Assembly (NCBI GenBank): GCA_943736015.1
Contig: OX031072.1
Location: 13,729,501 to 13,793,500 of the forward strand
Source: Tridacna crocea
Lineage: Eukaryota > Mollusca > Bivalvia > Cardiida > Cardiidae
Direction of reading: 5' to 3'
DNA: 64,000 nt
Position 1 is the stretch's first letter. Every line of letters begins with the position of its first letter. The notes under the pieces are model-generated. The model was given only the letters and a program-made list of their open reading frames with translations. It did no database searches and was not told where the DNA came from. The position numbers and the translations under genes were made by a program. Below are positions 1 to 11,640 of the stretch, piece after piece.

Positions 1-115
1 AGAGGAATGACCCATGGGTCATTTCTCTACGTAGAAAAATGACCCGGGTCATTATTCTACGTCGAGAAATGACAGTGGGTCATTTTGTAATGGGGGTCAT
101 TTCTCTGCATTACAC
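1..115. repeat. Chained AATGACCC/GGGTCATT palindromes
   Basis: Successive dyads: AATGACCCATGGGTCATT, then TCTACGTAGA, then AATGACCCGGGTCATT, then a looser copy ending GGGTCATTTTG and GGGGTCATTT. It may be the cut end of a palindromic transposable element that starts outside the window. Confidence 0.55.
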
Positions 116-658
116 CGGCGGCCTGTGCAGTATAATCTTGACCTAAACTGTCCAAATATACAGAAAACACCCACGGAAAGTAGCCCTCAGCACAGTATAA
201 CACTTTACCAGTCAACAAACATCTTAAGCTTTGTCCAAATCAAATGCATTTACTATCGATGAATGAAATTAACATTTTCTACTTTTTTCCTTTCAAAAGA
301 CTTTTTCCTCAAGGAACTTTAAAATACAGAAGGGTGTGATAAAAGATTGAAAAGGTCATTCTAAACAGAAGTCCGTCGAGCCTTGTTATTTGTCCGCAGG
401 GAGGCACTAAGTGTATCCATTCAATAATAGATCAAATTTATCTATTTAACAAATGCGTCTTTCGTCAACTTTGTCACTTCTCTCCCTTTTACAGAAGTTA
501 CATAGGAGATTAAGAATTATGTAAAAACTTGTCCTCGGAGTGAGGCCCGTCTTGTTTTGTTTGTATGACGTTTTAAAGTCTCGGTAAAGTCCAAATGTAA
601 AATAAAGGCCTGTTTGTAAGATAAAAGTAAATTTCGTTTCTACCATATGCTTTTATGA
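116..658. other. AT-rich non-coding stretch
   Basis: No gene, repeat family or splice-flanked open frame recognised. Confidence 0.5.
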
Positions 659-888
659 TTTAACCCATTACCACACAATCCCTACTTTTGACGTCCCTGA
701 GAAAGAAGCCTTTTGAAAACACTGTAGGAAAAGGAGAAAATGCTGGTAACCAGCATTTTCTCCTTTTCCCACAGTGTTTCCTACCCTTCCCAGAACAAAT
801 TTCAATTTTTCAGTCACCTGTATTTTGTCTTCTGCAAATGCTTTCAATTTGAACCAGTCTAAATTTTTGTCGTCTGGTAAAGATTTAA
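659..888 (+). mobile_element. TTAA-1 palindromic element, reference-like copy
   Basis: Runs from TTAACCCATTACCACACAAT to GGTAAAGATTTAA. In order: an outer arm with CAATCCCTACTTTTGACG, the core GAGAAAATGCTGGTAACCAG and its mirror, then TTTTGTCTTCTGCAAATGC and a terminal GGTAAAG. It has no coding capacity. TTAA target sites and CCCWTTACC ends resemble piggyBac-type non-autonomous elements; that affiliation is inference. The + orientation is defined by ACACAATCCC on the left. Confidence 0.85.
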
Positions 889-1166
889 GCAAATCATCAC
901 GTAATTACTTGAAAAGTATAATCTGTTTTTCTAATAACCGAATTAATCCATGCAGGTGAACAGGCTCTTTGATATGCAGAAAGGTGATCAAAGGCAAAAA
1001 GTATCGACTAAGGTCAGCTTACTTTTTGTAGACGTGTTACAGAAACCCTCTTTTCAAAGAACATGGCTGAATTACTGTTTTTGCGTAACTACGGCTTGAA
1101 CCCGGGGTCTTCAGGTTATGATTCCCACACTGAGCCACTCAGAACCCCTGAATATTGATTAGGCCT

Positions 1167-1484
1167 AATTGATTGTATGATGATGAACACCGTTTTCAAG
1201 ATCATTTCATTTATATCGCGGCGGCCAGTGCACCTACCCATGCTTTCCTGGGATATCTTTTAACAGTACTTCAAACATTTTTTTCCCAAGGCAATGGCTG
1301 CTTTCACACATAATCATCGTCGAAACAACGGTCTGCAGTGGGAGAGGAATGATTCCTGTCACAATGATTATCATTAATCCTTGGAAAGGAATGGGCCGAG
1401 CCAGGGGTCGTGGCCAGAGATCGAATCCTGGACCGAGTGTTCTCTGGTCCTGCACGCTACTGACTGAGCTACCCGGGCTCGGGA
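1167..1484 (-). mobile_element. SINE-D (tRNA-derived), near full length
   Basis: On the minus strand the head GAGCCCGGGTAGCTCAGTCA contains a pol III A box and GGATTCGATCTC a B box. The body contains CCAAGGCAATGGCTGC (plus-strand view) and the tail is GAACACCATACAATC-like. The same body recurs about a dozen times in the window. Confidence 0.8.
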
Positions 1485-1738
1485 GAACCCTGGAATGTAG
1501 ACCAGAAACATGGCCTCTAATCACGCAGGAAGCGACAATTTCTTTGCCAGGGTAGGGTAAACATTAGATACTTTTGTATTCATTGAATATCCCGAACAAA
1601 CGATTGGTTGACAGAGTCAGGGATCATGTTTGAAGACTTCTGTTACTTTTCGGCAATGTTTGTCTAATGATAGGTGTCCGCTTTGAAATAAATATTCTCT
1701 ATAGTATATTTAGGCAGTGGAATTGACATTATATCTGT

Positions 1739-1942
1739 TTAACTCTTTACCAAACAAAAATAAAATTATACTGTTCAAATTGAAAGCACTTGCAGACGAC
1801 ATAATAGACATAACCCCAAAATTGGAAATTGTTTTCAGAAGGGTACAAACAATTTTGTGAAAAGGAGAAAATGCTGGAAAGCAGCATTTTCTCCTTTTCC
1901 CACAATGTTTTCAAGAGGCTTGTATCTCAAGAGGCTTGTTAA
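1739..1942 (-). mobile_element. TTAA-1 copy with damaged right end
   Basis: Left end TTAACTCTTTACCAAACA; core GGAGAAAATGCTGGAAAGC with its mirror. The normal GGGATTGTGTGG right terminus is missing and the copy stops near TTGTTAAG. Confidence 0.7.
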
Positions 1943-1975
1943 GTCCTTATCGGACGGTATTTTTTTTTTTTTGTT

Positions 1976-2170
1976 GGTCCAAACTGAAAGCACTTGCAGA
2001 CGACAAGATAAATGTGTCGAAAATGATGGAATTTGTCTCTGGAAGGGTTGAAAACAGTGTGGGAACAGGAGAAATGCTGGTCTCTAACATTTTTCTCGTC
2101 TTACCACAATGTTTTCTAGGGCCTTCACTCTTAGGGTCGATAAGACTGTGAATCGGTTGCAAAGGGTTAA
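1976..2170 (-). mobile_element. TTAA-1 copy lacking its left terminus
   Basis: Begins at GGTCCAAACTGAAAGC and ends GGGTTAA at 2170. The palindrome is eroded (GGTCTCTAACA centre). It lies directly after the preceding copy, separated by a T run. Confidence 0.65.
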
Positions 2171-2185
2171 TTTTTATGGATTTCT

Positions 2186-2460
2186 GGCGAGTGCACATTT
2201 TCATACTTCTTTCAGTTTCTTTTACCAGTATTCCGCACAACATTCTTTCCAAGCCAATGGCTGCTTTCCCACATAACCACACCCAAAACAATGGACGGTA
2301 AGAAAGCAACGAATTCTGTCGCAATGACTATATATAATCAGCCCTCGGAAAGAAATTTGGCTGAGCCGGGGATCGAATAGGTGATAGAACCATCGACACA
2401 CCCCCGCCCCCCTCTGTTCTCAAGTCCTGTTTGGTAACGACTGAGCTACCAAGGCTTGGT
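2186..2460 (-). mobile_element. SINE-D copy
   Basis: Minus-strand head CCAAGCCTTGGTAGCTCAGT with B box GGTTCTATCACCTATTCGAT-like, then CCGGCTCAGCCAAATTTC and CAGCCATTGGCTTGGAAAG. The tail is degraded. Confidence 0.7.
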
Positions 2461-2829
2461 TGGACGGGATATTGGGATATCAGGTCAAAGGATAATAAAT
2501 TAAAAACGGCGAGGAAAAATCACCCAATAAAAGGGTTCAGTTAGAACTTGAACATTTCGTCCTTGTCATCGACTGAAACGTGCGGCTACATGAACTAACG
2601 ACTAAATAACCCAAACAAGTATCAGTTTATCTCCTTACCGCCTTATCAGATTCCTTTTCGTCTCTTTCCGCCCATTTTCCTCCGTTAATTCGCTGTAAAT
2701 CCATCCCCTCATCAAATATGGCAACCGAATATGTTAGTGCTCCGGTTTTATTTCACAATGATTAGAAAGTGTGGTATCGTTTACAGATCACCGAAAATGT
2801 ACCGTTATAACGACAATCGATTTTAAATT
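2461..2829. other. Non-coding stretch
   Basis: Nothing recognised beyond ordinary AT-rich sequence. Confidence 0.4.
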
Positions 2830-3049
2830 TTAACCCTTATCCTACGAAAGAAATTATTTTTGAAATTCCAAGCCAATGATAAAAACGAAGATTTTGCTCT
2901 TTCGGAGATTTTTTTTTTTTTTGTGGGGGGGGGTCCTTATCGGACAGACAATGTAGATCCAAGATCAGACTGCACATTCTGTGCAGTCTGATCTTAATCT
3001 ACACTGTCCGCTAAAGGTCTTTCAGTGCGCTTCGCAGACTAAGGATTAA
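2830..3049 (+). mobile_element. TTAA-3 element (GATCAGACTGCAC dyad)
   Basis: TTAACCCTTATCCTACGAAA on the left and AAGGATTAA on the right enclose a palindrome, ATCAGACTGCACATTCTGTG continuing into CAGTCTGATCTT, with GTAGATC/GATCTAC shoulders and CTGTCCGCTAAAGG. This is the fullest type of a family seen about 18 times here. Confidence 0.75.
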
Positions 3050-3770
3050 TAGATTGAAACTGTGTCCTCTGGAGCGGGGATTGGTGAGGATACAGTGGTA
3101 CATTGTTTGCCATCCGATGATCTGTACCCGTCCGGGCACTGTACACATCATCATCATTATTTCAATAAATCGATACGGTATGAAGTCAATCGATACTTGA
3201 TCAGTGATTGGAGCCTGAACTCGGTGATAAAATCCTCTTGGTAGGGAGAAAATGTGTCCTTTGTTTGTCGTTTGCTTGATTTTTTTTTTCAGTTTACGGC
3301 AACCTCCTCCTCCTCAACGCTTTACTAGATAAAATGGAAGACATGTCACAACTTGTGGAAAATGTTTCTACAGTAATTTAAATAATCACATGTTGAAGAC
3401 TGCCTTTAAGTCTCCGCAGATCAGAAAGTGTAGGTCAAAGATAAGGCTTTACGTTTTGTGCGTTCTGATCATGGTCGGAGTGACCGCAGAAACAAGTGTA
3501 GTTGTAAAAGGCGACCTTGTCCTTAACTTTTGATATGTCTGGCTAAATGATTCTATATCCGGTGTTCAGACACGCCGACATGTAGCAATCTTGGCAAGAT
3601 GATTCGTGCCTACTGACATTGGTTCCATACACAACCATTTAAAGAAGACTTTTTTTCCCGAATTCCAGCAGATCACATCTGATAACAGTTACGTAAAAGG
3701 AAAAAACTCAGGTAGAGAAAAAGGATACAAAATCCCGTTGATGGGTTAATGGACAGACGCACAATCTTCA
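3050..3770. other. Non-coding stretch with one eroded TTAA-3 dyad
   Basis: A degenerate dyad lies at about 3415-3490 (GTGTAGGTCAAAGATAAGGC ... TGATCATGGTC). The remainder shows no coding potential. Confidence 0.4.
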
Positions 3771-3980
3771 GGGGCAGTATTCAACAACCATTCTTGGTGA
3801 AGCGCCTTATTTAAAGTCTTTGCATCTGAGATTTTCTAAATGTGGAAGTAACGCAACTTCTGATTGGCTAAAATAAACCAAATAGTTATAAGAAGTCGTG
3901 TCACTGTCAAATTTAAAACAATTCTGTAGAAAAGGACAAAGCTTTTTTCCAAGAACGGTTGATGAACAAGGACCCTGGTT
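3771..3980. mobile_element. Palindromic element B (GTATTCACCAACCATTC), eroded copy
   Basis: GTATTCAACAACCATTCTTG at the left is mirrored by AACGGTTGATGAACAAGG at the right; inside are AACGCAACTTCTGATTGGCT and its partly lost inverse. Compare the nearly intact copy at 19701-19897. Confidence 0.65.
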
Positions 3981-4345
3981 CTAAAATACCACCCCCTTCG
4001 CCCATCCCCCATCCCCATCTTTGCGTCAAAGTACTTAGTGTTACTGCATCATAGTCTGTTATGGTCAACAAGGTCAAACATTTAAATAATAACTGGTCAA
4101 GGTACTTCACCATGGACGGATGGATCACATTACATGACCAAATACAAGGTGGTATTCATCTCTCTATATATATTCTTTTTTTATAATTTCAACGTGGGGG
4201 TCTCCTTCAAAACGAATAATGATGCGTCTAAATAGCACGTAGTAGACTTCACAGTGGTTTTTGAAGACAGTTTCTATTCAAGATCAGGGCCAGATGCGAC
4301 CCACGCACTACCTCGAATGGCCTGTGACCAGGCGGTAATAATGTT

Positions 4346-4566
4346 TTAATCCTAAGCTTGCTAAGCATGAGTTACTGACCTTTTGCAGACGGTGTAGATC
4401 AAGATCAGACTGCACAAAACGTGCAGTCTGATCTTTGATCTACACTGTCCGATAACGACATTATTTTTCACAAGAAATTACATAACATACCTTCGAACCT
4501 AAAAATGTTGCTTTTTACCATCGACTTAAACGTTTCATTTCACTCATTTAGCAGAATAAAGGTTAA
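4346..4566 (-). mobile_element. TTAA-3 element
   Basis: TTAATCCTAAGCTTGCTAAG and AATAAAGGTTAA ends; dyad ATCAGACTGCACAAAACGTG with mirror. Right arm contains TTTTTACCATCGACTTAAAC, shared with the copies ending at 13213 and 21256. Confidence 0.7.
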
Positions 4567-4587
4567 TCACTTTTATATTTTTTCCAC

Positions 4588-4754
4588 GATGGTTATGTGG
4601 GAGAGCAGCCAATGGCTTGGAAAAATATTGTGGCGAGTACTAAGCAGTAAAAAAAATGTCTAGGAATGTACGGGTATGTGGAATGACCGCCGTGATATGA
4701 TCGAAATAATGTTGAAAACGACGTTAAACACCATACTATCAATCAGTCAATTAG
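4588..4754 (+). mobile_element. SINE-D, 3' part
   Basis: Begins within GGTTATGTGGGAGAGCAGCC and ends GTTAAACACCATACTATCAA. The tRNA-like head is absent. Confidence 0.7.
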
Positions 4755-5544
4755 CGCGGTGTTCTTTCACGGTCCATACAGATCTATGGCTGGACGTTTT
4801 ACTGTTTCTGTAATTATAAATTATTACCTTTTTTTTTTGACCCAGTAACGTCCGAGATATATATATATATATATATGAAAGTAAAACGCAAACGGGTTTT
4901 GAACCCAAATTAGACCCCAAAACATGTGAGAAAAAAGCTGAAATAGATCACCTATAGGAGGGACGTAGGGTCTAGTCCCCTTGACCATCACCAAGTATCA
5001 AACAGATAGTAGAGATAACGAACAAAAGGGTCAGGAACTAAGCCGGACATCGTAGGGATAAACTTCTAGCCCCTAAATTGAACCCTGACTTCGTGGCGGA
5101 AGGTTGTTGCTGAATATATTGTAATCCTGTTTTCAACAAATAAAAAGAATGAAGAACTTTCGAAAAAAAAATCTTATTGAGGATATATTGATTGTATTAG
5201 TAACGACAAGTCAAAATTGATATTGTAGAAACTTTTTTTTTTACATAGATAATAAACCGTATGTGGGAAAATATCCGAGACTGCCAACTGTCCGAAAAAG
5301 CGGAAAACGGATTAAGGATGGTTGCCGCCAGATTATGAAAAATTAAAGGCACGCGATACATCTAATAATGGCGGCGGGTCTTAGAAAGTGTTTATTTAAT
5401 TTAAGCCATCAAAAGAAACTGCAATTTGGCGGAAAATCACACAACAGGACGCGAGATGATATGATGGGGAGTGTTACGATTTGTATTCTATTATCTCATT
5501 TTCATAATAAACGAGACTTTACGTTGAGACAAACTGACGCAAGG
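4755..5544. other. Non-coding stretch with an (AT)n microsatellite
   Basis: An uninterrupted AT run lies at about 4857-4876. No gene seen. The sequence near 5368-5520 is open but has no splice signals or recognisable motif. Confidence 0.4.
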
Positions 5545-5735
5545 TTAACCCATTACCACACAATCCCTACATTTGACGACCCTGAGAATGTAGCCTTTAG
5601 AAAACATTGTGGGAAAATGATAATGTTTTTTATCCTTTGCAAACCAAATTTAAACTTTTGAGTCACATTAATTTTGTCATCTGCAAATGCTTCCGATTTG
5701 CACCAGTCCAAAATTATGTCGTTTGATAGAGTTAA
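5545..5735 (+). mobile_element. TTAA-1 copy with half of its palindrome deleted
   Basis: Full left terminus TTAACCCATTACCACACAAT; after AACATTGTGGGAAAATGATA the core is lost and the right arm resumes at TTTTGTCATCTGCAAATGC. Shares its right TTAA with the next copy. Confidence 0.75.
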
Positions 5736-5906
5736 TTTTTCGAGAGACGACAAAATTTTAGACTTGTCATCCAAATTGAAAGCATTTGAAGACGACAAAC
5801 CAATTATTAGACTTGGCTCAAATGTTAGTGCTTTATCTAGATATGACAAGAAACGCACATTGCGAAAAGAAGAAAATGCTTCTTTTCTCCACCATGTTTT
5901 CAAGTA
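5732..5906 (-). mobile_element. TTAA-1 copy, strongly eroded
   Basis: TTAATTTTTCGAGAGACGAC then AAATTGAAAGCATTTGAAGA, ending in a broken core AAAGAAGAAAATGCTTC. It uses the same TTAA as its left neighbour. Confidence 0.55.
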
Positions 5907-5936
5907 ATTCTCTTTTTTATGATCGTTATGTAAACT

Positions 5937-6103
5937 GGGGACGGTATTCACCAACCATTCTTAAGGACATTCGTAGTCTTATTCTTCAGAATTTTGTCAA
6001 TGTGAAAGTAACAAAACTTCTGATTGGTATGGTTTAGCCAATCAGCAGTTTTGTTACTTTCACAGTTAGAAAATCTAGGAATGGTTGGTGAATACGGACC
6101 CTG
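5937..6103. mobile_element. Palindromic element B
   Basis: GGTATTCACCAACCATTCTT is mirrored by GGAATGGTTGGTGAATACGG; inner arms ACAAAACTTCTGATTGG and CCAATCAGCAGTTTTG. Confidence 0.75.
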
Positions 6104-6618
6104 GACTGTGTGCATGCTTTCAATTTTCAGACCGACAAAGAAAAGAACAATTTTCAAGTAGTATGAACATTTGAATGAGATAAAAAAATCATGTAAGCAG
6201 TCTGGAAAACGTTTTCGAAAAAAGTAGTTATTTGTCCCAAACTGCTTTTTCCAAAGCTGTCTTCTACCAGGGAGCGAGGATATGTTTTCAATATCGAGGA
6301 ATGATGGGCTAAGTTCAACTTAAAAGAAAATCTTTCTTATGTCAATGACGTTGATGTAGTCATCATACAGGTTTGATACATTGGTGTATAGGTATAGTAC
6401 CCCTTTAAAGGTATTCCCCTCAAGTCACTTGGAAAATAACTAAAACTCTCTCTTCAGGTTTGCTTCAGTTTTGCTATGGCTATGGAACAAGATTCACAAC
6501 CCAAGGACAACTTTCTGTAACAAGGATCAAAGTCGGCTGCAATAAAATATGACTGTATACATTATAATTATAGAAGATAATCTATGCATGAAATAGTACG
6601 TCTTCCAGAGACTGGTGT

Positions 6619-6847
6619 TTAACCCATTACCACACAATCTCTACTTTTGACGCCCCTGAGAAAGAAGGCTTTTGAAAACACTATGGGAAAAGGAGAAAAT
6701 GCTGGTAACCAGCATTTTCTCCTTTTCCCAGAGTGTTTTCTACCCTTCCCAGAACAATTTTCTATTTTTTAGTCACCTTTATTTTGTCGTCTGCGAATGC
6801 TTTCAATTTGGACCAGTCTAAAATTTTCTCGTGTGGTAAAGAGTTAA
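6619..6847 (+). mobile_element. TTAA-1 copy
   Basis: TTAACCCATTACCACACAAT to GTGGTAAAGAGTTAA with an intact palindrome. Very close to the copy at 659 and the one at 57711 in its right arm (TTCTCGTGTGG), suggesting a subfamily. Confidence 0.85.
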
Positions 6848-7251
6848 AGGCGTCAAATGTGATATCACAAAATCCTGGTTCCATCCACTGAGCTGCTCAC
6901 GTGATGATGCCATCCGGCAAGGTATAATGGAGTTTCTGCCTGGATCTAGTGAAACCCAGGGGCGATATCAGTTATTCACTGTTCCCGTAATGAGATTGAC
7001 ATTCCATTGAAACTTGTTTAAAAACATCATACGGACAGAGGCATAAAATATCAAAGGGTTGACAAATTCTTTTCGGTTTGACAACTATTAACGAACATGT
7101 TCTTCTTCTTTTGATCTCAGAAATATACAAAATATGGCACTACATACAAGTGCTATCAATTTCAGAATCATGTATGGTGGAAATACTGAAGTGATTCACT
7201 AATCATTCTAAACTGCATTCTAAGTCTAATTCTGTGGTTTTAGCATTTGTG
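6848..7251. other. Non-coding stretch
   Basis: No repeat or gene recognised. Confidence 0.4.
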
Positions 7252-7489
7252 ACCCATCACGCGAAATCGGACCTTCTGTAAACTGCGAAAAATGTCAACC
7301 CTGGTCAAACTGCGCGAATTACGCAGGTTGACCAGGGTCGACAATGTTCGCTTTAATAACATTTTCTGCTTGAAAAGTGGTCATTGTACCTTGTTATACA
7401 ATCATTTTTGAATTATCAATTTAAACTGACCTGCACTAGTGTTGGTTTGTTTTCATCTAATTGATGGTCCCTTATTGCGTGATGGGTCC
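7252..7489. mobile_element. Palindromic element M (GACCCATCACGC termini)
   Basis: TGACCCATCACGCGAAATC on the left is inverted as TTATTGCGTGATGGGTCC on the right. A central hairpin has arms GTCAACCCTGGTCAAACTGC and GCAGGTTGACCAGGGTCGAC around a 7-9 nt loop. Only copy in the window. Confidence 0.7.
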
Positions 7490-8079
7490 CAATTGGATTT
7501 GGCAATAAAAAAATTGGTTACTTTAAAACACAGAAAATGTTAAAGTCTACAAATGTTATTAGAATCTTGTTTTTTTTTTTTTTTTAATAGGTGTTTCTGG
7601 TTTATCTCATCCAAACATCATCTCATAAACCCATAAAAAATGAAATAGTTAAAGTGGAAATATCAACGTTTTAAAACTGATCTAAGATCAGAAATAACAG
7701 AAACTTTATTTCGTGTTCGTGACTGGAATACACATGGCTCATCTTGAAATACACTGATGGTATTCAACAAGAAATATCTTTCAAAAGACATACGACGTAG
7801 GAGGTATTTCAGTATCACCACTGTTTTTTTTTTTATTCAGTATGAAGAGAAAAGATTATAGGTATATAGCTGCACCACCAACTTACCATTTTTTCGTCAT
7901 TGTTTTGGATATTGTTGACGTGTTGCATTCAAAAAAAGAGAAAAAGAGAAACATCTGACACAGAAAATCTTTAAATTGGAAAACAGTACCGTCTGGAGTC
8001 CTGAAATGAATCGCCGTAGGAAAAGCTGTATCTATTTCACTATTATACACATGCACATAAATCCGAATTTTTCGATGCC
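7490..8079. other. Non-coding stretch
   Basis: Contains T and A runs only; nothing recognised. Confidence 0.4.
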
Positions 8080-8312
8080 TTAACCCATTATATACCAGAT
8101 GACAATATTTTAGACTGGTCCAAATTGAAATCGTTTGCAGACAACAAAATAAAAGTGACTGAAAAATTGAAATTTGTTTTCTGAAGGATAGAAAACATTG
8201 TGGGAAAAGGAGAAAATGCTGGTTACCAGCATTTTCTCCTTTTCCCACAATGTTTTCTAAAGGCTTCTTTCTCATGAGCGTCAAAAGTAGGGATTGTGTG
8301 GTAATGGGTTAA
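8080..8312 (-). mobile_element. TTAA-1 copy
   Basis: TTAACCCATTATATACCAGA to GTGGTAATGGGTTAA; intact core with GGTTACC at its centre, as expected for minus orientation. Confidence 0.85.
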
Positions 8313-8329
8313 AGTAGTTCCCCATCATG

Positions 8330-8475
8330 TTTAAAGACGACTTTATCTTTATCAGAGCAACAAATAGCGGACGATATAGATTCAAAATCAGACTACGCGT
8401 TCTGTGCAGTCTGATCTTATTCTACATCGTCTGCAAAAGGTTTTTAAGTCACCATTTGCAACAAAAAGGGTGAAT
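8330..8475. mobile_element. TTAA-3 dyad, partial
   Basis: GCGGACGATATAGATTC, ATCAGACTACGCGTTCTGTG and CAGTCTGATCTTATTC, ending CGTCTGCAAAAGG. The outer ends are not clear. Confidence 0.6.
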
Positions 8476-9620
8476 CAGCATAGAACCATATTGTCTTGTC
8501 ACTGACAGGTGTTGACAGGTTAGCGGATGTATTGCTTCATTAACTTCTTTTTTCGTCCTTATACCTTCTTACATCGATGCCTTGGTTCGTCGCGACTGTG
8601 TTATACATTGGGATTTTCTCTTTGAAAATACTTCATTACAGCTGGACAGAAATCACGCTGATAAAACTTAAACAGTATGGCTAAGGCGTATAAAAATAGA
8701 TGAATTACCAATATACGAGTGCATGGTGTAAGGAAAAGAAAAGACTCATGCGGGTTGTTCTCAATTAAAACCGGAAATGACAACAGCGATTGCCTTGAAT
8801 GCCTAAAAAAACATGAAATGCATTTTCTACTCTGTGCAACCTTGCAGTCGTCAGGGGCATCATGAAATACGGATGAAATGGATGAAGAAATGCTGAAAAC
8901 GAGTATATATGTATATTTATATGAGTTAACCCGTAAGCATAGAATTTCGTCTTGAATAATGTAGAGTACTTCAATAGGGAGAAAAAGAAAGTAAGCCAGA
9001 AAAGGGTCAGATGACGCAACTTGATCAGAGCCCCCCCCCCCCCCCCCCACCTTTTGTTTTTCCATTTAATTTGTCAAATCTAAATTTTAGGAATAGACAA
9101 TATATGTGCTGACGACGGCACGATACTTTTTTTTTTTTTTTTTAAAGAGAAATGAAATGACCAAAAAAAAAAGAGATTAGACTTCTATTCTTCGTCCTAG
9201 GAAAATAAGACTTACGAATTTCAAGTTTCTATTTCTTTCCAGTTCTACAATGTCCATACAGACAGACAAACTATAGATCTACAGCTTTAACTAAAAAGTG
9301 TTTGCATTGAGTTGGAAAAGTAAGTCTGTAAACTTATCCAATGAGAGGAATGTAATCGCAATAAATTTGAACCGTATTTAGCTACGCTTTTGAATACAGA
9401 CCAGAATACAGAATGTCAAATAACGATGTCATACGGACACTTCCGGTGTGAGGTCGACTTCGAATAGATCAAACGAACTTCTGTTTCAATTATTTTCTTC
9501 AGCGTCTCTTCATCAATGGTTGCAATGACAGAAATGACAATAATGAGCGACAAATATCACACCGTGGTGTTTGCCGTATAAATATTAACTTAAGCTAACT
9601 ATTTACCGGTGGTCACTTAC
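8476..9620. other. Non-coding stretch with a C homopolymer
   Basis: A run of about 19 C lies near 9030-9049, with several T and A runs. The minus-strand frame across it encodes polyglycine from this run and is not credible coding. Confidence 0.4.
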
Positions 9621-9729
9621 GGACAATTAGCGCAATGGTCAAGGTATCGGACATCTATTGTCCGAAATTGTCATTATTGTCATACACTGGACAGCCCAAA
9701 CGGTCACCTCGTTTCGATCTTTTTGTCCC
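9621..9729 (+). pseudogene. tRNA-like remnant or SINE head
   Basis: GGACAATTAGCGCAATGGTC resembles a tRNA D-arm/A box, ATCGGACATCTATTGTCCGA can form an anticodon-like stem, and ACCTCGTTTCGATC resembles a B box. About 30 extra bases separate the two halves, so it is not a working tRNA gene. Confidence 0.35.
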
Positions 9730-10775
9730 GCAACTGATGAAAAGTAATTCAATTTTTTTTTTTTGCATTATAATTGAAAGAATAACCAGTTTCCATAAAT
9801 AAAAGAGCAAACAAGGTAGCGGCTCCTTCCCAGGTGTATTGATTTGGACTTTTAGATGGTGCTTATTCAGAAATTATTAAACGGTTCACCTGAAATATGC
9901 TATGGAAAGTTTCGACAAAACGGAAGTTGTAGGCTATAACAAAAAAAGAAACAGTAATAATTTGCCAACAAAAACGTAAAAAGATATTAATTTTGTTAAA
10001 TGATTTTTTTTTTTTTTTTTTCAATTTAGAAAGAAAATAAAATGACTGTGCAAAGTGTTATTAAACAAAACTTACGTGAGTCCATCATGAAAGTAAAATT
10101 TCCGGCCTCATTATATGGTATCATTTTCGGTCTTGCATTCAAAATTTCTATTTTACACAGGTTTAGTAATGATATAGATAGGTTAAACAACAAATGGCTA
10201 AAATGGACCAAACATTACTTAAATTTTGTGATATTCTTATCAAATTATTGAAATGGCTCAATTTTTTTATCAATACGATTTTGCGCTTGTTTAGTTATTC
10301 GTAGTACAGAATATGTATACCATGACAATTTCTATTTCGCCCGCCCATTTTTCTTTCGTACAGGTCTGTAGGTTTAAAAGATAAAAGCGAATGAATAGCA
10401 ACTAAGTATTACTTTATGGTGTGTGAAATTTGTCTCAGAATTATTGGAATAATATCATTTCATAACTTTTCTTTATCCAAATTCACTTCAAGTACTATCA
10501 ATTTCAGACTGATGACGATTTCCATTTCGTGAGGCAAATTCCATTTCGTCGAAAAATGTCCGTTGCGTATTTTAGGCCTATTCATTATTTTCCATTGGTG
10601 TGCGATCCATGCTGATATTTTACTTTAGGACATTAGAGCATGTTACAGCAAATAAACCAAAAGGTGTTGGTACATTCGTAAAAATGGCACAGACTACATG
10701 TATAAAGTTCGTCAAACCGGTACAAAACTGCTTCATACCGCGACAAAGTTTTTAGATGAATCCATTTTTCAGTCT
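9730..10775. other. AT-rich non-coding stretch
   Basis: No repeat family or gene recognised. Confidence 0.4.
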
Positions 10776-10992
10776 TTAACACACAACAAAACTTTGGACT
10801 TATCCGAATCCAAAGCACTTGCATAAGGTGAATTTAATGTTGTTAAAAAAATGAAATTCTTATTTGATAGGACAGAAAACATTGTCGGAAAAGGGGGAAA
10901 TGCTGCTTGCCAGCATTCTCCCCTTTCCCCACAATATTTTTCTAAGGTTTCGTCTTCAAGATCGCAAAAACATGGGGTTTTGTGGTGTGAGG
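10776..10992 (-). mobile_element. TTAA-1 copy, diverged
   Basis: ACACAACAAAACTTTGGACT through a core AAAAGGGGGAAATGCTGC / GCATTCTCCCCTTTCC. Both arms carry the same extra G/C changes. Confidence 0.6.
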
Positions 10993-11099
10993 TAACATTT
11001 TTCCCGTGGATTGTCTATATTTTTTCTCTCGATGTTTTAGGACTCGTCTATTCAAAATTTGTTTCGGGAAAAAAAAGAAAAGAAAATGAGAAAAACATC

Positions 11100-11195
11100 T
11101 GCACTTGAGAGAGCATTTTCTCCTTTTCCAACAATGTTTTCCAAAGCCCTCATCAACAAAGTCGAAAAAATACGGGTTTTGTGGTACAGGTAAAT
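11100..11195 (-). mobile_element. TTAA-1 right half only
   Basis: GAGCATTTTCTCCTTTTCC, CAACAATGTTTTCCAAAG and a GGGTTTTGTGG end. The left arm is missing. Confidence 0.5.
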
Positions 11196-11394
11196 TTAAG
11201 TCGCTTGCAACAGTGCGTGGCCCAAAGTCCCGACGTGACCAGCAACACATGCAGGGATAGAACCTAGAACCCTATAAACCTAGAGCCAAAAACAACCACT
11301 AAGAGAGACCCCTAAGCTCCAACAGGGTTAAGAGGGGACAAGGATTTGATTCCTTGAGAGGGTTGGGTCTTTTTTAGTAAGTTACAAAACAGTT

Positions 11395-11640
11395 TTGCCT
11401 TGCTTGATAGAACTTGTCTAGGCAGACAAAAAAGTTCATCTTTCAAAAGCCAATCCGAATGTTTCTCAAACTTATTCTTGAACGCCATTGAAAACATCGT
11501 TGGAAAAGGAGAAAATGCAGAAAACCAACATTTTCTCTGTTTCCAACAATGTTTTCCTAACTTTTCTGAGAAAAATCCAATTATTCTAGCTAAATTAAGG
11601 ACTTCGTCTATTAGTACTTTCAATGTGAAGGATTAAAAAT
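11395..11640. mobile_element. TTAA-1-like copy, diverged
   Basis: Core GTTGGAAAAGGAGAAAATGC mirrored by CATTTTCTCTGTTTCCAAC; GTTGG and CCAAC are matched changes from the usual GTGGG and CCCAC. Confidence 0.55.

Noticed and set aside
8601-9065. A 154-codon minus-strand frame with a polyglycine start
   Set aside because: The glycines come from a C homopolymer, the rest is hydrophobic AT-rich translation without motif.
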